A DNA stretch of 64,000 nt from Sinorhizobium alkalisoli (GCF_008932245.1 NZ_CP034909.1:3544001-3608000), one strand, 5' to 3'. Numbered from the stretch's first letter, positions 1 to 9,775 are shown. The notes: generated from the sequence alone by a model not told the origin. Made by a program: numbers and translations.

Positions 1-239
1 AATTCCTGCATTTGCCGCATGGCAGCGTCGACGAGCCGTTGTTCGCTGAAGCCCAACGACGCACAAAACAGGCCACCGAGTCCCTCGATATACTTGTTGC
101 CTTCGCTGTCGATGATGTGGATCCCTTCTCCCCTGGAAATCACCAGCGGCCCGTCCTGCAAATGCTGGGACGCATTCGTGTAGGGATGAAGGACAAACGC
201 CGCGTCGCGCGCTTCGAGCGAATTGAGAAGAATGGTCAC
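1..239 (-). CDS. class III aminotransferase, N-terminal part only
   Basis: The reading frame runs off the window's left edge, leaving about 79 residues. The start is a GTG at 239-237 with GGAGAG eight bases upstream. The visible sequence has the N-terminal pattern of PLP-dependent class III (omega) aminotransferases: HPYTNASQH, then a GEGIHIIDSEGNKYIEGLGG-like stretch and the SLGFSE turn that precedes the catalytic domain. The active-site lysine lies outside the window. It follows the solute-binding and ureohydrolase genes on the same strand, so it may deaminate the amine released by the ureohydrolase (for example GABA from guanidinobutyrate). That role is inference from context. Confidence 0.8.
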   Translation of the reverse strand, partial: MTILLNSLEARDAAFVLHPYTNASQHLQDGPLVISRGEGIHIIDSEGNKYIEGLGGLFCASLGFSEQRLVDAAMRQMQE

Positions 240-263
240 GATAACTCTCCGGTGCTGATCTGC

Positions 264-362
264 TGCATGCCTCCGTGGAATCGCCGGGGATTCGAGGGCA
301 TGCAGCAACTCGAGGTGCCACAGCGACGTTTGCGCGTTTGACAGGACGTGCGGCGCTGTCGG
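264..362 (+). repeat. RIME-type mosaic palindrome, diverged copy
   Basis: Same layout as the copy at 13260-13359: a left palindrome opening and closing with GCATGC, then a right palindrome of form ACAGCGACGTTTGCGCG...GCGGCGCTGT. It is more diverged than the other copies. It fills most of the gap between the aminotransferase and the solute-binding protein gene. Confidence 0.7.
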
Positions 363-460
363 CGTGTTGAAAAACTCGCCGCAGTTCGATTGCAGCCGCC
401 GAATCTTTCGAGCTCCGACGGCTGTCGGTCTTGCGGGCCAGATGCCGGGCTACCGGCCGA

Positions 461-1303
461 TCATTCGAGGTCGATCTTCATCCACTTTTTTGCAAGTGTG
501 TTGATCGTGCCGTCAGACTTCGCCGCGCGGATCGCCTCATCGAGCATGGCCTTGAGTTCGATGTCGTCCTTGCGAAGGCCGGCAGCGATTCCTTGGCCGA
601 ATACGCCTCCGGTGAAGGTCGGCCCGGCAATGGTGTAGTCCTTGAAGTCATCCTTCGACAGCGTCGCGGTGAGCGATGTCGTCTGCGCTATGACGGCGTC
701 GATGCGACCCGCCTGCAGATCGAGGTCGTGTTGCTCGACCGTCTTGTATTCGCGCGGTTCGACGACATCCTTGAAATAGGTGTCAAGGAAAGCAACGTTG
801 GCCGTGGAGACCTGCGCGCCAACCGTCTTGCCGTTGAGAGCGTCCCGAAGAGGCTGCAATTCCTGCTCGACCTTCGCTTTTTCGCCCGCAAGATCGATCG
901 TCGTTCCGGTGCCGGGGAGATTGGCGAGCGGGCCTGACTTTTCGACCATGAACGCCGCCGCGGTCGGAGCGTAGGGTTCGCTGAAGGAGATGACGGCAAG
1001 GCGCTTCTCCGTGACGATCATCGACGCCATGATGACGTCGAACTTCTTGGCGATCAGCGACGGGATGAGCCCGTCCCAGTCCTGCGCGACGATGTTGCAT
1101 TTGATCTCCATGCGGGCGCAGAGATCATTGGCGAGATCGACCTCGAAACCGGCAAGCTTCCCGTCGGGTCCCGTGAAATTCCACGGCTCGTAGGCGCCTT
1201 CAGTAGCGATGGTGATTTCCGTTGGCCTGTTCTCAGCGTGGGCGCTGCCAGTGGCAAGGGCGACCAGAACCATGCTGGCGCATGCAAGTTCGATTGTTCT
1301 CAT
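461..1303 (-). CDS. ABC transporter periplasmic basic amino acid/opine-type binding protein
   Basis: A family 3 solute-binding protein (HisJ/LAO/NocT-like) of 280 residues. A Sec signal peptide precedes a cleavage site near AHA-EN. The mature part has the family landmarks: ITIATEGAYEPWNF at the start, DLANDLCARM, QDWDGLIPSLIAKKFDVIMASM, and the closing TINTLAKKWM. Start 1303 was chosen over in-frame ATGs at 1309 and 1333 because AGAAGGGG lies seven bases upstream of it. The two permeases and ATPase that should partner it are across the ureohydrolase on the plus strand. The ligand is probably a guanidino compound or other cationic amino-acid-like molecule, judged only from the neighbouring ureohydrolase. 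Confidence 0.9.
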   Translation of the reverse strand: MRTIELACASMVLVALATGSAHAENRPTEITIATEGAYEPWNFTGPDGKLAGFEVDLANDLCARMEIKCNIVAQDWDGLIPSLIAKKFDVIMASMIVTEKRLAVISFSEPYAPTAAAFMVEKSGPLANLPGTGTTIDLAGEKAKVEQELQPLRDALNGKTVGAQVSTANVAFLDTYFKDVVEPREYKTVEQHDLDLQAGRIDAVIAQTTSLTATLSKDDFKDYTIAGPTFTGGVFGQGIAAGLRKDDIELKAMLDEAIRAAKSDGTINTLAKKWMKIDLE

Positions 1304-1356
1304 TTTCATTCCCCTTCTTGGTTTGGCGCTCATTATTGAGCGGCACTTGCTCTTGA

Positions 1357-2421
1357 TCAGCGTGGCGGCTCGATCTGCCGAACGCGAACCCTTGTCGCCT
1401 CTGCGGCCAGGCAGAGAATTTCGAACAGAACCTGGGCGGCGATCTGCGCCGTATTCGTGGTCGGATCGTATTGCGGCGCGACCTCGACGACGTCGCCGCC
1501 GACAATGTCGAGGCCCGAAAGGCCGCGAAGGATGCCGAGCGCCTGGGCGGAGCTGAGCCCGCCGACTTCCGGTGTGCCAGTTCCTGACGCGAATGCCGGG
1601 TCCAGGGCATCCACGTCGAAACTGACATAGGTCGGGCCGTCACCCGCTACCGCGCGGGCCCTTTCGATCACATGCTTGATGCCGAGCTCCTCGACCTCCT
1701 CGGCGTGAATGACCGTCATTCCAGAGGCGTAGGAAAACTCCCAGAGATACTCGGAATTGCCGCGAATACCGATCTGTATCGTTCGGCGGGGATCCAGCAC
1801 GCCGTCAAGCACGGCTTGTCGGAACGGGCCGCCATGATGGAATTTGCAGCCCTCGAACGAGCCGCTGGTATCGCAATGGGCATCGATGTGGATCATGCCC
1901 ACCGGACGATCGCGTCCGACGGCGCGGAGCAATGGCAGTCCTATGGAGTGATCGCCGCCGACCGAGAGCGGCACAGCTCCAGCATCGACGACGCTGCGAA
2001 CATATCGCTCTATATCCTCGTGGGAACGAGCCAGATCGAAACGGCTGCGAAAGGGCACGTCGCCCACATCGGCCACACGGACGTGTGCAGTGGGAACCGC
2101 ACGCAAGACGTGATCGTAGGGCCCGACTCTCTCGACGTTGCGAACGGCGCGAGGACCGAAGCGTGCCCCGGGGCGGTTCGTCACGCCCAGATCCAAGGGA
2201 ATGCCGAGAAGCGCTACGTCGATATCCGTAAACCGGGGCGCGGCGTCCTGCCGAAGAGGGGCTTTCAGCAATGTCGGGACGCCGCAATAGGGCGCTTGGC
2301 GGCTGTCGCCTTCGCCGAAGACTTGGTCTGCGACCTTGCGAAACTCCGGATCGAATATGTCTGCCCCGGATGCGTTTCCATAGCGGGCCCGCAGTTCTTC
2401 GAGGCGCAAGATTCCGGGCAT
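1357..2421 (-). CDS. agmatinase-family ureohydrolase
   Basis: Manganese-dependent ureohydrolase that releases urea from a guanidino substrate (agmatine, guanidinobutyrate or similar). The 354 residues are somewhat longer than classical SpeB (about 306). Metal-binding motifs are intact: GGDHSI, HIDAHCD, and SFDVDALDPAFASGTGTPE, which holds the last two aspartates. HHGGPFR after the second motif is a substrate-loop pattern seen in agmatinase/guanidinobutyrase rather than arginase. GAGGAG sits six bases before the ATG. It heads a minus-strand group with the binding protein and aminotransferase and is divergent from the GntR regulator. Exact substrate cannot be told from sequence. Confidence 0.9.
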   Translation of the reverse strand: MPGILRLEELRARYGNASGADIFDPEFRKVADQVFGEGDSRQAPYCGVPTLLKAPLRQDAAPRFTDIDVALLGIPLDLGVTNRPGARFGPRAVRNVERVGPYDHVLRAVPTAHVRVADVGDVPFRSRFDLARSHEDIERYVRSVVDAGAVPLSVGGDHSIGLPLLRAVGRDRPVGMIHIDAHCDTSGSFEGCKFHHGGPFRQAVLDGVLDPRRTIQIGIRGNSEYLWEFSYASGMTVIHAEEVEELGIKHVIERARAVAGDGPTYVSFDVDALDPAFASGTGTPEVGGLSSAQALGILRGLSGLDIVGGDVVEVAPQYDPTTNTAQIAAQVLFEILCLAAEATRVRVRQIEPPR

Positions 2422-2502
2422 GCAAACTCCTCTCGTCCCATTTTAGCCCCGCGGCTCGTCCCGACCGGGCCTTCGACAAAATCCGGTTGAATGCTGTGGG
2501 CA

Positions 2503-2518
2503 ATATTGTATACATATT
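2503..2518. promoter_or_regulatory. probable GntR/FCD operator
   Basis: The AT-rich stretch TATTGTATACATATTC contains the perfect 8-bp palindrome TGTATACA at 2507-2514. It lies in the 187-bp gap between the divergent ureohydrolase and GntR genes. FCD-type GntR regulators commonly bind short palindromes of the form TnGTATACnA, so this is the likely site for the adjacent regulator. Not proven. Confidence 0.45.
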
Positions 2519-2608
2519 CGTATTCCACTTGATCTGGCAAGCGGAAAATCGATATCGTTCCCGCAGAGATCGGACTTCACGGCGGCGGACGATGAAAGGG
2601 GAGCTGGT

Positions 2609-3307
2609 TTGACACTCGGGAAAACGGAGCCGCGCGGCTCTCTGCGCGAAACGACATATGCTCGACTGAAGGATTTGATCCTCAGCGGACAGCTGAGGCC
2701 CTCCGAGCGCCTATCCGAAAACGCTCTCGCAAAGAGGCTCGGAGTAAGCCGCACGCCCCTCCGCGAAGCGTTGATGAAGCTTGAAGAGGAAGGCCTGGTG
2801 GTCGGCCAAAGAAACCTCGGTTACACGGTTTCCGACCTGGATATCACCGCCTTCTGCAATCTCCTCGTCGTCCGGGAGGCGCTCGATGTCTGTGCGGCCC
2901 GGCTCGCCTGCGCCACGGCGACGGAAGAAGACCTCGACAGGCTCCGCGGCGTCATCGCGCAGATGGTTGAGCTCAAGGAGAGCGTCAGCGACACGCCTTC
3001 CGATGCGGCGCGAAACCTCGATCTCGGTCTCTACATCCACCGGGTCATTCTGGAGGCGGCGCGCAACGATGCGCTCACCCGGGTCAGCGAGCAGGTGTAT
3101 CAGCAGCTGCGGCTGGCGCTCTGGCTCGAGGTCCTGTGGGTGGATCTCGAGCAAACCGATCTGGAGGAGCATCGGGCCATTGCCGATGCCATCTGCGCGC
3201 GCGACCCCGAGGCCGCCGAAGCGGCTGCCCGAGCGCATGTCCAGAGCTCACTGAAAAACATGTCGAAACTGCAGCGCATCTGGGCGCATCGACGGGCTGT
3301 GGATTGA
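2609..3307 (+). CDS. GntR-family regulator, FCD subfamily
   Basis: A 232-residue regulator with an N-terminal winged helix (residues about 10-75; LSENALAKRLGVSRTPLREALMKLEEEGLV is the canonical recognition region) and an all-helical FCD ligand/metal-binding domain (about 85-220; REALDVCAARLA, HRVILEAARND, EEHRAIADAICARD). The start is TTG with GGGGAG five bases upstream; an ATG at 2592 runs into a stop at once. It is divergent from the ureohydrolase and directly upstream of the permease genes, so it probably controls both arms of the module in response to the transported compound. Confidence 0.92.
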   Translation: MTLGKTEPRGSLRETTYARLKDLILSGQLRPSERLSENALAKRLGVSRTPLREALMKLEEEGLVVGQRNLGYTVSDLDITAFCNLLVVREALDVCAARLACATATEEDLDRLRGVIAQMVELKESVSDTPSDAARNLDLGLYIHRVILEAARNDALTRVSEQVYQQLRLALWLEVLWVDLEQTDLEEHRAIADAICARDPEAAEAAARAHVQSSLKNMSKLQRIWAHRRAVD

Positions 3308-3339
3308 TACGCCCGCGGGGCGGGAAGGTCGGAATACGG

Positions 3340-4065
3340 ATGGAACTCATCGACAGGTATTTGGCGCTCGTCGGTTTTGGCGAGACCGGTTGGGGCGCGC
3401 TGCTGCTCAGCGCATCGGCCATGACCATCGCGGTCTCCGTCTGCGGTTTCTTGACAGGTACCGTCCTCGGAACGGTCGTCACGTTCATGAAGCTGTCGCG
3501 GTACCTGGTGCTCCGCTGGCTGGGGGACGGCTACACGACCGTGCTCCGCGGCGTGCCCGATCTCCTTGTCATCTACCTTTTCTATTTTGGCGGGAGCGCA
3601 TTTCTGGGGTCTCTCGGAGGTCTCTTCGGCTATGAAGGCTTCATCGGGATGCCGGCTTTCCTCACCGGCACATTGGCGCTCGGCGTTGTTTCCGCAGCCT
3701 ATCAATCCGAAGTGTTTCGCGGGGCCTTCAAGTCCGTCGCCGGCGGCGAGCTCGAGGCGGCGAGCGCCGTCGGAATGCGGCCCTGGCCGAAGTTTCACCG
3801 CATCGTCGCGCCCCTGGTTCTGCGCTACGCCATTCCCGGACTGGGCAACACCTGGCAGCTCGTGCTGAAGGAGTCGGCGCTGATTTCCATCACGGGCCTC
3901 GTCGAACTTCTGCGGCAATCGCAGATCGCCGCCGGTTCGACGCGGCGCCCTTTCGAGTTCTACCTGACTGCCATCGTCCTCTATCTCGTCATCACCTGGG
4001 CATCGTCGATCGCCTTTCGCCATTTGGAAACGAGAACCATGCGCGGCACCCGGAGGTCTCTGTGA
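3340..4065 (+). CDS. ABC transporter permease (HisQ-like)
   Basis: Inner-membrane permease of a polar amino acid ABC importer, 241 residues. It carries the HisQM-type features: VLRGVPDLLVIYLFYFG, and the cytoplasmic coupling loop ELEAASAVGMRPWPKFHRIVAP (EAA motif). Start at 3340 (MELIDRYL) was chosen because the longer upstream frame overlaps the GntR gene. The next gene overlaps its stop codon, which points to translational coupling. It pairs with the following permease to form the membrane channel. Confidence 0.92.
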   Translation: MELIDRYLALVGFGETGWGALLLSASAMTIAVSVCGFLTGTVLGTVVTFMKLSRYLVLRWLGDGYTTVLRGVPDLLVIYLFYFGGSAFLGSLGGLFGYEGFIGMPAFLTGTLALGVVSAAYQSEVFRGAFKSVAGGELEAASAVGMRPWPKFHRIVAPLVLRYAIPGLGNTWQLVLKESALISITGLVELLRQSQIAAGSTRRPFEFYLTAIVLYLVITWASSIAFRHLETRTMRGTRRSL

Positions 4066-4769
4066 TGGACATTCAATTCATGTGGGAAACGTTTCTCATC
4101 CTCCTGACGGGCCTGCCGCTCACACTGGAGCTTGCAGTGACGTCGATTTTCGCCGGCGGCATTTTCGCACTCGTTCTGTCGCTTCTTGCGGTGGTCGGAG
4201 GACCGATCGGCGGTGGTTTCACCCGAGGCTACGTCTTCGTCTTCCGAGGGTCGCCGCTGCTCGTGCAGATGTTTCTCATTTATTACGGTCTCGGGCAGTT
4301 CAGGCCGTTCCTGCAGGACGTCGGCCTTTGGCCAATGCTGCGTGAGCCCTATTGGTGTGCGGTGATCGCACTGACGCTGAACACGGCGGCCTACACCAGC
4401 GAGATCTTCCGCGGAGGCTTGCAGGCCGTTTCCGTCCAGCAGATCGAGGCGGCACGTGCTTGCGGCATGTCGGGCCCCCTCTTGTTCAGGCGCATCGTTT
4501 TGCCAATTGCCATTCGGCATGCGCTCCCAGCCTACGGCAACGAAGTCATCCTGATGCTCAAGGCCACCGCGCTGGCATCCGTCATTACCATCATGGAAAT
4601 CACCGGCCTTGCGGGGAAGCTGATTGCCGACAGCTTCCGCGCCTTCGAGGTCTTCATTGTCGCCGGTGCGATCTATCTCGCGATTACCTTTCTCGTCACG
4701 CGTCTGATGATGATCGTTGAATTCTGGCTCTCGCCCCATCTCCGCATGAGGCCACCAACTCTGGCATAA
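4065..4769 (+). CDS. ABC transporter permease (HisM-like)
   Basis: Second permease of the importer, about 234 residues. [20 protein letters not shown] and the EAA loop [21 protein letters not shown] are typical of HisM/ArtM proteins. The ATG at 4065 overlaps the previous stop (TGATG); a GTG at 4062 is an alternative. GGAGG lies eight bases upstream of the ATG. Confidence 0.92.
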   Translation: MDIQFMWETFLILLTGLPLTLELAVTSIFAGGIFALVLSLLAVVGGPIGGGFTRGYVFVFRGSPLLVQMFLIYYGLGQFRPFLQDVGLWPMLREPYWCAVIALTLNTAAYTSEIFRGGLQAVSVQQIEAARACGMSGPLLFRRIVLPIAIRHALPAYGNEVILMLKATALASVITIMEITGLAGKLIADSFRAFEVFIVAGAIYLAITFLVTRLMMIVEFWLSPHLRMRPPTLA

Positions 4770-4780
4770 CGGGAGTACGC

Positions 4781-5584
4781 ATGTCCGACAGGGGAACGTT
4801 TCTCGCGGCTGACAACAAGAACAGCACAGCCGCCGTCTCGATCAAGGACCTTCGCAAATGCTTTGGTCCGCTGGAAGTGTTGAAGGGAGTTTCCCTAGAG
4901 GCCGGGGAAGGAGAGGTGATCTCGATCCTCGGTTCATCCGGATCCGGAAAGTCGACGATGCTGAGATGCATCAATATGCTCGAAGTACCCGACAGCGGTG
5001 AAGTCCGTATCGGCGGCGAAATGTTTCGGCTGAAGAAGGGGCGATTCAAAACCGAGCCGGCCGATCGGCGGCAGGTCGACCGTCTTCGCCAACACATTGG
5101 AATGGTATTCCAGAGCTTCAATTTATGGTCGCATATGACGATCCTCGAGAACGTGATCGAAGCGCCCGTACACGTTCAAAAGCGCAATCGCGCCGAATGC
5201 ATCGAAGAGGCGGAGGCTTTGCTCGAGCGGGTCGGGATCGGCGACAAGCGTAATGCATACCCCGGGCATCTGTCCGGCGGACAGCAGCAACGGGCGGCAA
5301 TCGCACGGGCGCTGGCGCAGCGGCCGAACGTCATGCTCTTCGACGAGCCGACATCCGCCCTCGATCCGGAGCTAGTCGGCGAAGTGCTGAAGGTTATGCG
5401 TTCGCTCGCCGAGGAAGGCCGGACCATGCTCGTCGTCACCCACGAGATGGCGTTCGCACGTGACCTGTCCAGTAAGGTGGTGTTCTTGCACAAGGGCGTC
5501 GTCGAGGAAGAGGGCCATCCTGCCGAAGTGTTTCAACACCCGAAGTCCGAACGGTTCAGGCAGTTTCTTTCCAACGAGCGGTAG
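4781..5584 (+). CDS. ABC transporter ATP-binding protein (HisP-like)
   Basis: ATPase subunit of the same importer, 267 residues. Walker A is GSSGSGKST, the ABC signature is [15 protein letters not shown], Walker B is [14 protein letters not shown] and the switch histidine lies in VTHEMAFA. An additional 15-20 residue insertion ([16 protein letters not shown]) after the first beta strands is usual in the HisP/OccP group for octopine, histidine and arginine. It starts 11 bases after the HisM-like gene. Confidence 0.93.
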   Translation: MSDRGTFLAADNKNSTAAVSIKDLRKCFGPLEVLKGVSLEAGEGEVISILGSSGSGKSTMLRCINMLEVPDSGEVRIGGEMFRLKKGRFKTEPADRRQVDRLRQHIGMVFQSFNLWSHMTILENVIEAPVHVQKRNRAECIEEAEALLERVGIGDKRNAYPGHLSGGQQQRAAIARALAQRPNVMLFDEPTSALDPELVGEVLKVMRSLAEEGRTMLVVTHEMAFARDLSSKVVFLHKGVVEEEGHPAEVFQHPKSERFRQFLSNER

Positions 5585-5611
5585 CGCCGGGCGCTCACGA
5601 CAGGTAGGCCG

Positions 5612-7240
5612 TCAATGCATCTCGACCGGCCGCTTATAGCGCTCGTAATGCTCGGGAACGATGGTCTGGCGCTCGACCATCCGGTGAACGCGCGGTGGCT
5701 TGTCGCCCCGATGAAGCGCCGTCAGCCTGTCGCCGACGGCGGCGTCGGCCTGAGTGCGGCGCTGGTTGTGCCGGACATATTCGACCCAGGTCGGCACGTG
5801 GTAGGTCTCAGTCCAGGTGGTCGGGTTCTCAAGGTCGCGCATCAGCGCCCAGTGGCCGGCACCGTCGCGGATGCGGATGCGCCGCCGCTCCGCCATCGTC
5901 TTCAGGAATTCGGGAATGTCCGCCTCGGCGATCTCGTAGTCGATCATCACCACGATCGGGCCACTGCGGGGCTTCAGGTCGAGCGCGAGCAGCGGCTCGT
6001 TGAAGCGGTTGAGCGGGTCGAGGTTCAGCGACGTGAATTCCGGCAGCGCGAAGCGCAGGCCGATGGCAATGCCCGCGAGCATGAGCAGACAGGAGCCGAT
6101 CAGCGCGTTGGCGGCGCCGTATTCCTCGGCGGCCACGCCCCAGAGCCAGCTGCCGCCGGCAATGCCACCGAATGTTGCCGTCTGGTAGAGCGATAGCGCC
6201 CGGCCGACCACCCAGCGCGGCGTGGAGAGCTGAACCGTGGTGTTGAAGAGAGACAGGGCCAGCACCCAGCAGGCGCCGGAGACGGTGAGCACGAGCGCGG
6301 TCAGCCAGGCCGCGGTGCTCATCGCGGTGACGATCGCGCTCAGCGCGAAACCGGAAAAGGCGCAGCGCACGATGGTTTCGCTCGACAGATGTTCCCGAAG
6401 CCGCGCGCTCAGCAGCGCGCCGCCGATCGCGCCGAGACCGAAAGCGCCGAGCATGATGCCGTAGGTGAGCGGCCCGCCGGCGACGAGATCGCGCGCCACC
6501 AGCGGCAGGAGCGCCAGGATCGCGCTTGCCGAAAGGCCGAAGGCAAAGCCGCGCAGCAGCACCTTGCCGATATTGGGCGACATTGCCACATAGCGAAGGC
6601 CGGCGAATACCGCCCGTCCGAGCGCCTCCCGCGGCAGCCGGCTCACCTCGGTTGTGGGGCGCCAGCGGAAAAGGGCGAAGAGTATGGCGACATAGCTGAT
6701 CGTGTTCACGGCGAAGGCGGCGGCGGCTCCGGCCGCCGCAACAATGGCGCCGCCGATTGCCGGCCCGACGGTGCGGGTGATGTTGAAGCCCATGCTGTTC
6801 AGGGCGACGGCCGCCGGCAGGTCGTCCCGCGGCACCATGTCGCCGACCGAGGCTTGCCAGGACGGATTGTTGAGCGCCGTGCCGCAGCCGATCAGGAAGG
6901 TGAAGATGAGCAGCAGCCAGGGTGTCACGAGCCCGAAATAGGCCGAGGCCGTCAGGAGCGCCGACACGGCGAGCATGAAGCCCTGAGCGACCAGCATGAT
7001 GCGGCGGCGGTCGAAATTGTCGGCGAGCGCGCCCGAGACGAGCGAGAAGAGCATGATCGGCAGCGAGGTGGACGCCTGCACCAGCGCCACCATGTTGACC
7101 GACTGGGAGATGGAGGTCATCAACCAGGCGGCGCCGACCGCCTGTATCAGCCCACCGAAATTGGAGGCGAGGCTGGCGGTCCAGATGGTGCGGAATGTAT
7201 TGTGGCTGAAAGGGGCCAGCGGCGATTGGCGGTTCGTCAC
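5612..7240 (-). CDS. MFS transporter with C-terminal ferredoxin-like domain
   Basis: About 542 residues. The first 400 form an MFS transporter of the EntS-like group (MFS_3): SHNTFRTIWTASLASNFGG at the start, SGALADNFDRRRIM between helices 2 and 3, and about twelve hydrophobic segments. The last 120 residues (PIVVMIDYEIAEADIPEFL..., ending RPVEMH) look like an added ABM-type dimeric alpha/beta domain, often fused to this transporter group. GTG at 7240 was chosen (GGAAGAG eight bases upstream) because residues before it have no transporter character and enter the rimP promoter region. Substrate unknown; export is likely. Confidence 0.85.
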   Translation of the reverse strand: MTNRQSPLAPFSHNTFRTIWTASLASNFGGLIQAVGAAWLMTSISQSVNMVALVQASTSLPIMLFSLVSGALADNFDRRRIMLVAQGFMLAVSALLTASAYFGLVTPWLLLIFTFLIGCGTALNNPSWQASVGDMVPRDDLPAAVALNSMGFNITRTVGPAIGGAIVAAAGAAAAFAVNTISYVAILFALFRWRPTTEVSRLPREALGRAVFAGLRYVAMSPNIGKVLLRGFAFGLSASAILALLPLVARDLVAGGPLTYGIMLGAFGLGAIGGALLSARLREHLSSETIVRCAFSGFALSAIVTAMSTAAWLTALVLTVSGACWVLALSLFNTTVQLSTPRWVVGRALSLYQTATFGGIAGGSWLWGVAAEEYGAANALIGSCLLMLAGIAIGLRFALPEFTSLNLDPLNRFNEPLLALDLKPRSGPIVVMIDYEIAEADIPEFLKTMAERRRIRIRDGAGHWALMRDLENPTTWTETYHVPTWVEYVRHNQRRTQADAAVGDRLTALHRGDKPPRVHRMVERQTIVPEHYERYKRPVEMH

Positions 7241-7380
7241 CTCGTAGTCTCTTCCATTCGATCCTGAACCGGGAGGTTTCTTCGTTATACGCCTTGAAAC
7301 GCGATGCGCCAGCCGCTGAAACTTGCCCCGACGAGCGAAAGGGGCAGTGTGCGACGTGAAGGCGCCGTTCGGCGCTACCC

Positions 7381-7409
7381 TTGCAATCTCCGGCAAGGAA
7401 GCGTATATG
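7381..7409 (+). promoter_or_regulatory. housekeeping promoter of the rimP-nusA operon
   Basis: -35 TTGCAA (7381-7386) and -10 TATATG (7404-7409) are separated by 17 bases. A transcript from about 7416 would have an 80-nt leader before rimP. Confidence 0.6.
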
Positions 7410-7435
7410 AGCCTCAAATTCTTGATCGGTAGATG

Positions 7436-7468
7436 AAGAGTGGGCTCCGTCAGGACCCGCTCTTTTTT
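7436..7468 (+). terminator. terminator-like hairpin in the rimP leader
   Basis: AAGAGTGGG-C-TCC pairs with GGACCCGCTCTT around a GTCA loop: about 12 base pairs with one bulged C and one G-T pair, followed directly by a T run. It has the form of an intrinsic terminator, yet no plus-strand gene precedes it. It sits between the promoter at 7381-7409 and the rimP start at 7497, so it would act as an attenuator. Confidence 0.7.
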
Positions 7469-7496
7469 ATTAGCCGGTCCGATGAGGAGATGATCG

Positions 7497-8114
7497 TTGT
7501 CCGATAATGCATCGGCTGAAAGTGCAAATGAACCGCGGCTGATCGTGGAAACCGGCCTTGACCGGCGTGTTGCCGACATCGTCGAGCCCGTTCTGGTGCA
7601 GATGGGCTTCCGGCTGGTGCGCGTGCGGCTCTCCGGCCAGAATGGACTGACGCTGCAGGTCATGACGGAACGCGACGACGGCATGATGACCGTCGAGGAT
7701 TGCGAAGAAGTCTCCAAGGCGATCTCGCCGGTTCTCGATGTGGAAGATCCCATCGACAAGGCGTATCATCTCGAAGTGTCGTCGCCGGGTATCGACCGGC
7801 CGATGGTGCGCAAGTCCGACTTCATCCGCTGGCAGGGTCATCTGATGAAATGCGAGACGTCGGTCATGGTCGACGGGCGCAAGCGTTTCCGCGGCAAGAT
7901 CGTGTCGGTGGACGAGGAGGGCTTCCGCCTCGAGCGCGACCAGCCCGCCTATGGCGAGGAGGCAGCGGTCGCAATCCCGTTCACCGCCCTTTCGGAAGCG
8001 CGGCTGATCCTGACCGACGATCTGATTCGCGATGCGCTGACGGCCGACAAGAAGGCAAAGGCGGCGCGCGCCGCCAACGAAAACTTCGAAGACGAAGACA
8101 AACCTATCGAATGA
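7497..8114 (+). CDS. rimP: ribosome maturation factor RimP
   Basis: Cytoplasmic factor for 30S subunit maturation, 205 residues. The N-terminal domain shows the core motif [14 protein letters not shown], followed by the SH3-like C-terminal domain ([15 protein letters not shown]). An acidic and alanine-rich tail extends the protein beyond E. coli RimP, as is usual in rhizobia. The start is TTG with GAGGAG seven bases upstream. First gene of the rimP-nusA-ylxR-infB-rbfA-truB operon. Confidence 0.95.
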   Translation: MSDNASAESANEPRLIVETGLDRRVADIVEPVLVQMGFRLVRVRLSGQNGLTLQVMTERDDGMMTVEDCEEVSKAISPVLDVEDPIDKAYHLEVSSPGIDRPMVRKSDFIRWQGHLMKCETSVMVDGRKRFRGKIVSVDEEGFRLERDQPAYGEEAAVAIPFTALSEARLILTDDLIRDALTADKKAKAARAANENFEDEDKPIE

Positions 8115-8159
8115 GGCAGGGCGCTCTTTGAGGCTTCTGCAACCAGACGGAGACAAGAC

Positions 8160-9770
8160 ATGGCAGTCAGTGCTAACCGGCTCGAACTTCTGCAGATCGC
8201 AGATGCTGTGGCACGCGAAAAGGTGATCGACCGGGAGATCGTTCTGGCCGCGATGGCAGATGCGATCCAGAAGGCGGCGCGCTCGCGCTACGGCTCGGAA
8301 TCGAACATCCACGCCGACATCAACCCGAAGACCGGTGAAATCCGTCTCCAGCGTCTTCTCGAAGTGGTCGAGCATGCCGAGGACTATTCGACCCAGATCC
8401 CCCTCGAGCTGGCGCGCGACCGCAATCCGGACGCCAAGCTCGGCGATTTCATCGCCGACCCGCTGCCGCCGATGGATTTCGGCCGCATCGCTGCGCAGTC
8501 GGCCAAGCAGGTGATCGTGCAGAAGGTTCGCGAGGCCGAGCGCGATCGCCAGTATGAAGAGTTCAAGGACCGCGTCGGCGAGATTGTCAACGGCACCGTC
8601 AAGCGCGTCGAATACGGCAACGTCATCGTCGATCTTGGCCGCGGCGAGGGTATCATCCGCCGCGACGAGATGATCCCGCGCGAGGCCATGCGCTATGGCG
8701 ACCGCGTGCGCGCCTTCGTTTACGACGTTCGCCGCGAACAGCGCGGGCCGCAGATCTTCCTGTCGCGCACGCATCCGCAGTTCATGGTCAAGCTTTTCAC
8801 CATGGAAGTGCCGGAAATCTACGACGGCATCATCCAGATCAAGTCGGTCGCCCGCGATCCGGGCTCGCGTGCCAAGATCGCCGTCGTCTCGAACGATTCG
8901 TCGATCGATCCGGTCGGCGCCTGCGTCGGCATGCGCGGTTCGCGCGTCCAGGCGGTTGTCGGCGAGCTGCAGGGTGAGAAGATCGACATCATCCCGTGGT
9001 CGCCGGATCCGGCGTCCTTCATCGTCAACGCCCTGCAGCCGGCGGAAGTGACCAAGGTCGTCCTCGACGAAGATGCCGAGCGCATCGAGGTCGTGGTACC
9101 CGACGAGCAGCTTTCGCTCGCCATCGGCCGCCGCGGACAGAATGTCCGCCTTGCTTCGCAGCTCACCGGCTGGGACATCGACATTCTCACCGAGCAGGAG
9201 GAGAGCGAGCGTCGCCAGAAGGAATTCAACGAACGCACTCAACTGTTCATGGAAGCGCTCGACGTCGACGAGATGGTCGGCCAGGTGCTCGCCTCCGAAG
9301 GCTTTGCCGAGGTCGAGGAAATCGCCTATGTCGACCTCGATGAGATATCGTCGATCGAAGGTTTCGACGAGGAGACTGCGACGGAGATCCAGACGCGCGC
9401 CCGCGAATATCTGGAAAAGATCGAGGCCGAAATGGATGCCAGGCGCAAGGAGCTCGGCGTTGCCGACGAGTTGCGTGGGATCGACGGGCTCACCAGCCAG
9501 ATGCTGGTGGCGCTCGGCGAGGAAGGCATCAAGACGGTCGAGGATTTCGCCGGCTGCGCCGCCGACGACCTCGTTGGCTGGACCGAGCGCAAGGACGGCG
9601 AGACCAAGCGCTTCGAGGGCGTTTTCTCGAAGCTCGACGTCACCCGTGAGGAGGCTGAGGCAATGATCGTCCAGGCCCGTCTGGCGGCCGGCTGGATCAC
9701 CGAAGAGGACCTGGCCAAGGATGAGGACGAGCCGATCGAAGTCGCCGAAGGCGCCGAGCAGGATGCCTGA
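8160..9770 (+). CDS. nusA: transcription termination/antitermination factor NusA
   Basis: RNA polymerase-binding elongation factor, 536 residues. The N-terminal domain ([15 protein letters not shown]) is followed by an S1 domain (about 135-200, [22 protein letters not shown]), two KH domains ([17 protein letters not shown] and [16 protein letters not shown]) and two C-terminal helix-hairpin-helix acidic repeats. It lies downstream of the leader hairpin at 7436-7468, so it could regulate its own operon by altering termination there. Confidence 0.97.
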   Translation: MAVSANRLELLQIADAVAREKVIDREIVLAAMADAIQKAARSRYGSESNIHADINPKTGEIRLQRLLEVVEHAEDYSTQIPLELARDRNPDAKLGDFIADPLPPMDFGRIAAQSAKQVIVQKVREAERDRQYEEFKDRVGEIVNGTVKRVEYGNVIVDLGRGEGIIRRDEMIPREAMRYGDRVRAFVYDVRREQRGPQIFLSRTHPQFMVKLFTMEVPEIYDGIIQIKSVARDPGSRAKIAVVSNDSSIDPVGACVGMRGSRVQAVVGELQGEKIDIIPWSPDPASFIVNALQPAEVTKVVLDEDAERIEVVVPDEQLSLAIGRRGQNVRLASQLTGWDIDILTEQEESERRQKEFNERTQLFMEALDVDEMVGQVLASEGFAEVEEIAYVDLDEISSIEGFDEETATEIQTRAREYLEKIEAEMDARRKELGVADELRGIDGLTSQMLVALGEEGIKTVEDFAGCAADDLVGWTERKDGETKRFEGVFSKLDVTREEAEAMIVQARLAAGWITEEDLAKDEDEPIEVAEGAEQDA

Positions 9771-9775
9771 ACCTG

